The notes beneath the pieces are model-generated. The model saw nothing but the letters and a program-made list of their open reading frames with translations, did no database searches and was not told the origin of the DNA. Shown here in pieces: positions 11,820-12,590 of a stretch of DNA of 12,590 bases (position 1 is its first letter; each line of letters starts with the position of its first letter). The DNA lies in the NCBI GenBank assembly GCA_046483725.1, contig JAWOCQ010000081.1:1-12590 (forward strand). Reading direction: 5' to 3'. The stretch comes from T3SED10-47 sp046483725. GTDB lineage: Bacteria > Bipolaricaulota > Bipolaricaulia > Bipolaricaulales > Bipolaricaulaceae. Both the position numbers and the translations under genes were made by a program.

Positions 11820-12590
11820 TCAAGCGGGGCCAATTCTAGCCGATGTGGACTCCTCTCGCTTCCCTCCAAAGAGGGAAAGAGGACGAAAGGTGGCCGGCAG
11901 AAGGCCGTCCAACCCCACCCCCACAAGGCGGACACCCTTTCCCTCCTCTGGCAGGCGCCTCTCCCACAGAGCGACCACCGCGTCGGCCACGAGCTCGGGG
12001 TCATCGGTGGGTTCAACCAAGCTCACCTGCCGCGTTTGCGTGGTGAAATCTGACCACCGGACCTTGAGCCTCACCGCACGGGCCAACAGCCCCTCCTCGG
12101 CCAGGCGAGCGGACACAGAGCGGGCCAGCCGCTGTAGCTCTTCCGCCACCACCTCGCCATCCTGCACATCCTCGGGGTAAGTGATCTCCTGCGAGAAGCT
12201 CTTTGCCTCGCGCACCGGTACCACGGGTGCGTCGTCTTGACCCCGGGAGAGCCGCCACAGCTGCCCGCCCAGCTTGGGGCCAAACCAAGCATGCAGGACA
12301 CCGGGGTCCACCTGCTGCAAGTCGCCCACTGTGCGCACTCCTCGTTCATTCAAACGGCGAGCAGTTTTCGGGCCCACACCCCACAGTCGACCTACGGAGA
12401 GCGGCCGCAGGAAGCTGTCGGCGTCCTCGGGTTGGATAATACGCAGTCCGGAAGGCTTCGCCGCCTCCGAGGCGAGCTTGGCCAGCAGCTTGTTCCCCGC
12501 CAAGCCCACCGAACAGGAGATACCTACCTCCCGCGGGAGGTCGCGGTGCACCAAGGCAGCTACATTTTCCGGGGACTCAGCCGGTGACAA
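11820..12590 (-). CDS. dinB: DNA polymerase IV (Y family), C-terminal two-thirds
   Basis: DinB is a translesion DNA polymerase that copies past damaged bases with low fidelity. The gene enters from the right edge, and 256 codons are visible; a full protein is about 390-410 residues, so the catalytic Asp and Asp-Glu motifs are outside the window. Seen here are the end of the palm (GISCSVGLAGNKLLAKLAS then EAAKPSG), the thumb helix-hairpin-helix (LWGVGPKTARRLNERGVRTVGDL), the FGPKLGGQLWRLSRGQDDAPV linker typical of DinB, and the little-finger domain from SFSQEITYPEDV onward. Near the end RPLSLFGG resembles the QLSLF beta-clamp binding motif. The stop is at 11820 and the barrel-like gene follows after 18 bases, probably on the same message. 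Regulation (LexA) cannot be judged because the 5' end is missing. Confidence 0.95.
   Translation of the reverse strand: MSPAESPENVAALVHRDLPREVGISCSVGLAGNKLLAKLASEAAKPSGLRIIQPEDADSFLRPLSVGRLWGVGPKTARRLNERGVRTVGDLQQVDPGVLHAWFGPKLGGQLWRLSRGQDDAPVVPVREAKSFSQEITYPEDVQDGEVVAEELQRLARSVSARLAEEGLLARAVRLKVRWSDFTTQTRQVSLVEPTDDPELVADAVVALWERRLPEEGKGVRLVGVGLDGLLPATFRPLSLFGGKREESTSARIGPA

Noticed and set aside
10626..12053. A 475-codon open frame on the plus strand, antisense to the barrel-like gene and to parts of nfnA and dinB
   Set aside because: No recognisable domain and no promoter or Shine-Dalgarno. The opposite strand has real genes with signal peptide, start sites and known families. Long antisense frames are expected in G+C-rich DNA with strong third-position bias.

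Overview
This is a gene-dense, G+C-rich bacterial chromosome segment with twelve full-length protein genes, one very small ORF and two genes cut by the window edges. I see no tRNA, rRNA, CRISPR array, transposase or phage gene, and no stretch over 300 bases without a gene. The organism is a bacterium with HrcA/CIRCE heat-shock control, sigma70-like promoters and probably an outer membrane (an exported protein with beta-barrel-like hairpins at 10698-11801). The sequence does not fix the phylum. A diderm candidate lineage such as Bipolaricaulota, or a diderm Bacillota, would fit, but this is inference.

Layout. (1) 1-962: the start of a Maf-type nucleotide pyrophosphatase gene (minus strand, runs off the left edge) is head-to-head with a histone-deacetylase-like amidohydrolase gene (plus). 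Their start codons overlap by two bases. (2) 922-1690, minus: a tryptophan-rich 24-residue ORF with its own promoter and strong Shine-Dalgarno is coupled to an exported protein with a six-cysteine, hydrophobic C-terminal tail. (3) 1793-6476, plus: five overlapping genes form one transcription unit: an NMT1/THI5-type ABC importer (binding protein, ATPase, permease), NAD kinase, and a TldE/PmbA-like protein. (4) 6489-6527: two palindromes forming a long inverted repeat between convergent genes. (5) 6534-7289: an Hsp20 gene (minus) under a consensus promoter with a CIRCE operator, divergent from yidD (plus). (6) 7304-12590, minus: reading right to left, dinB (DNA polymerase IV, 5' end missing), the barrel-like protein, the two subunits of an Nfn-type NADH-dependent ferredoxin:NADP+ oxidoreductase, and an M20 amidohydrolase, closely spaced and probably co-transcribed.

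The redox theme is notable: NAD kinase makes NADP+, and the Nfn-type complex exchanges electrons between NADH, NADPH and ferredoxin, typical of anaerobic energy metabolism. The least ordinary parts are the two apparently leaderless promoters with the same geometry (HDAC gene and ABC operon), the tryptophan-rich small ORF with its cysteine-tailed partner, and a 16-base translation-start element repeated exactly at two unlinked genes.
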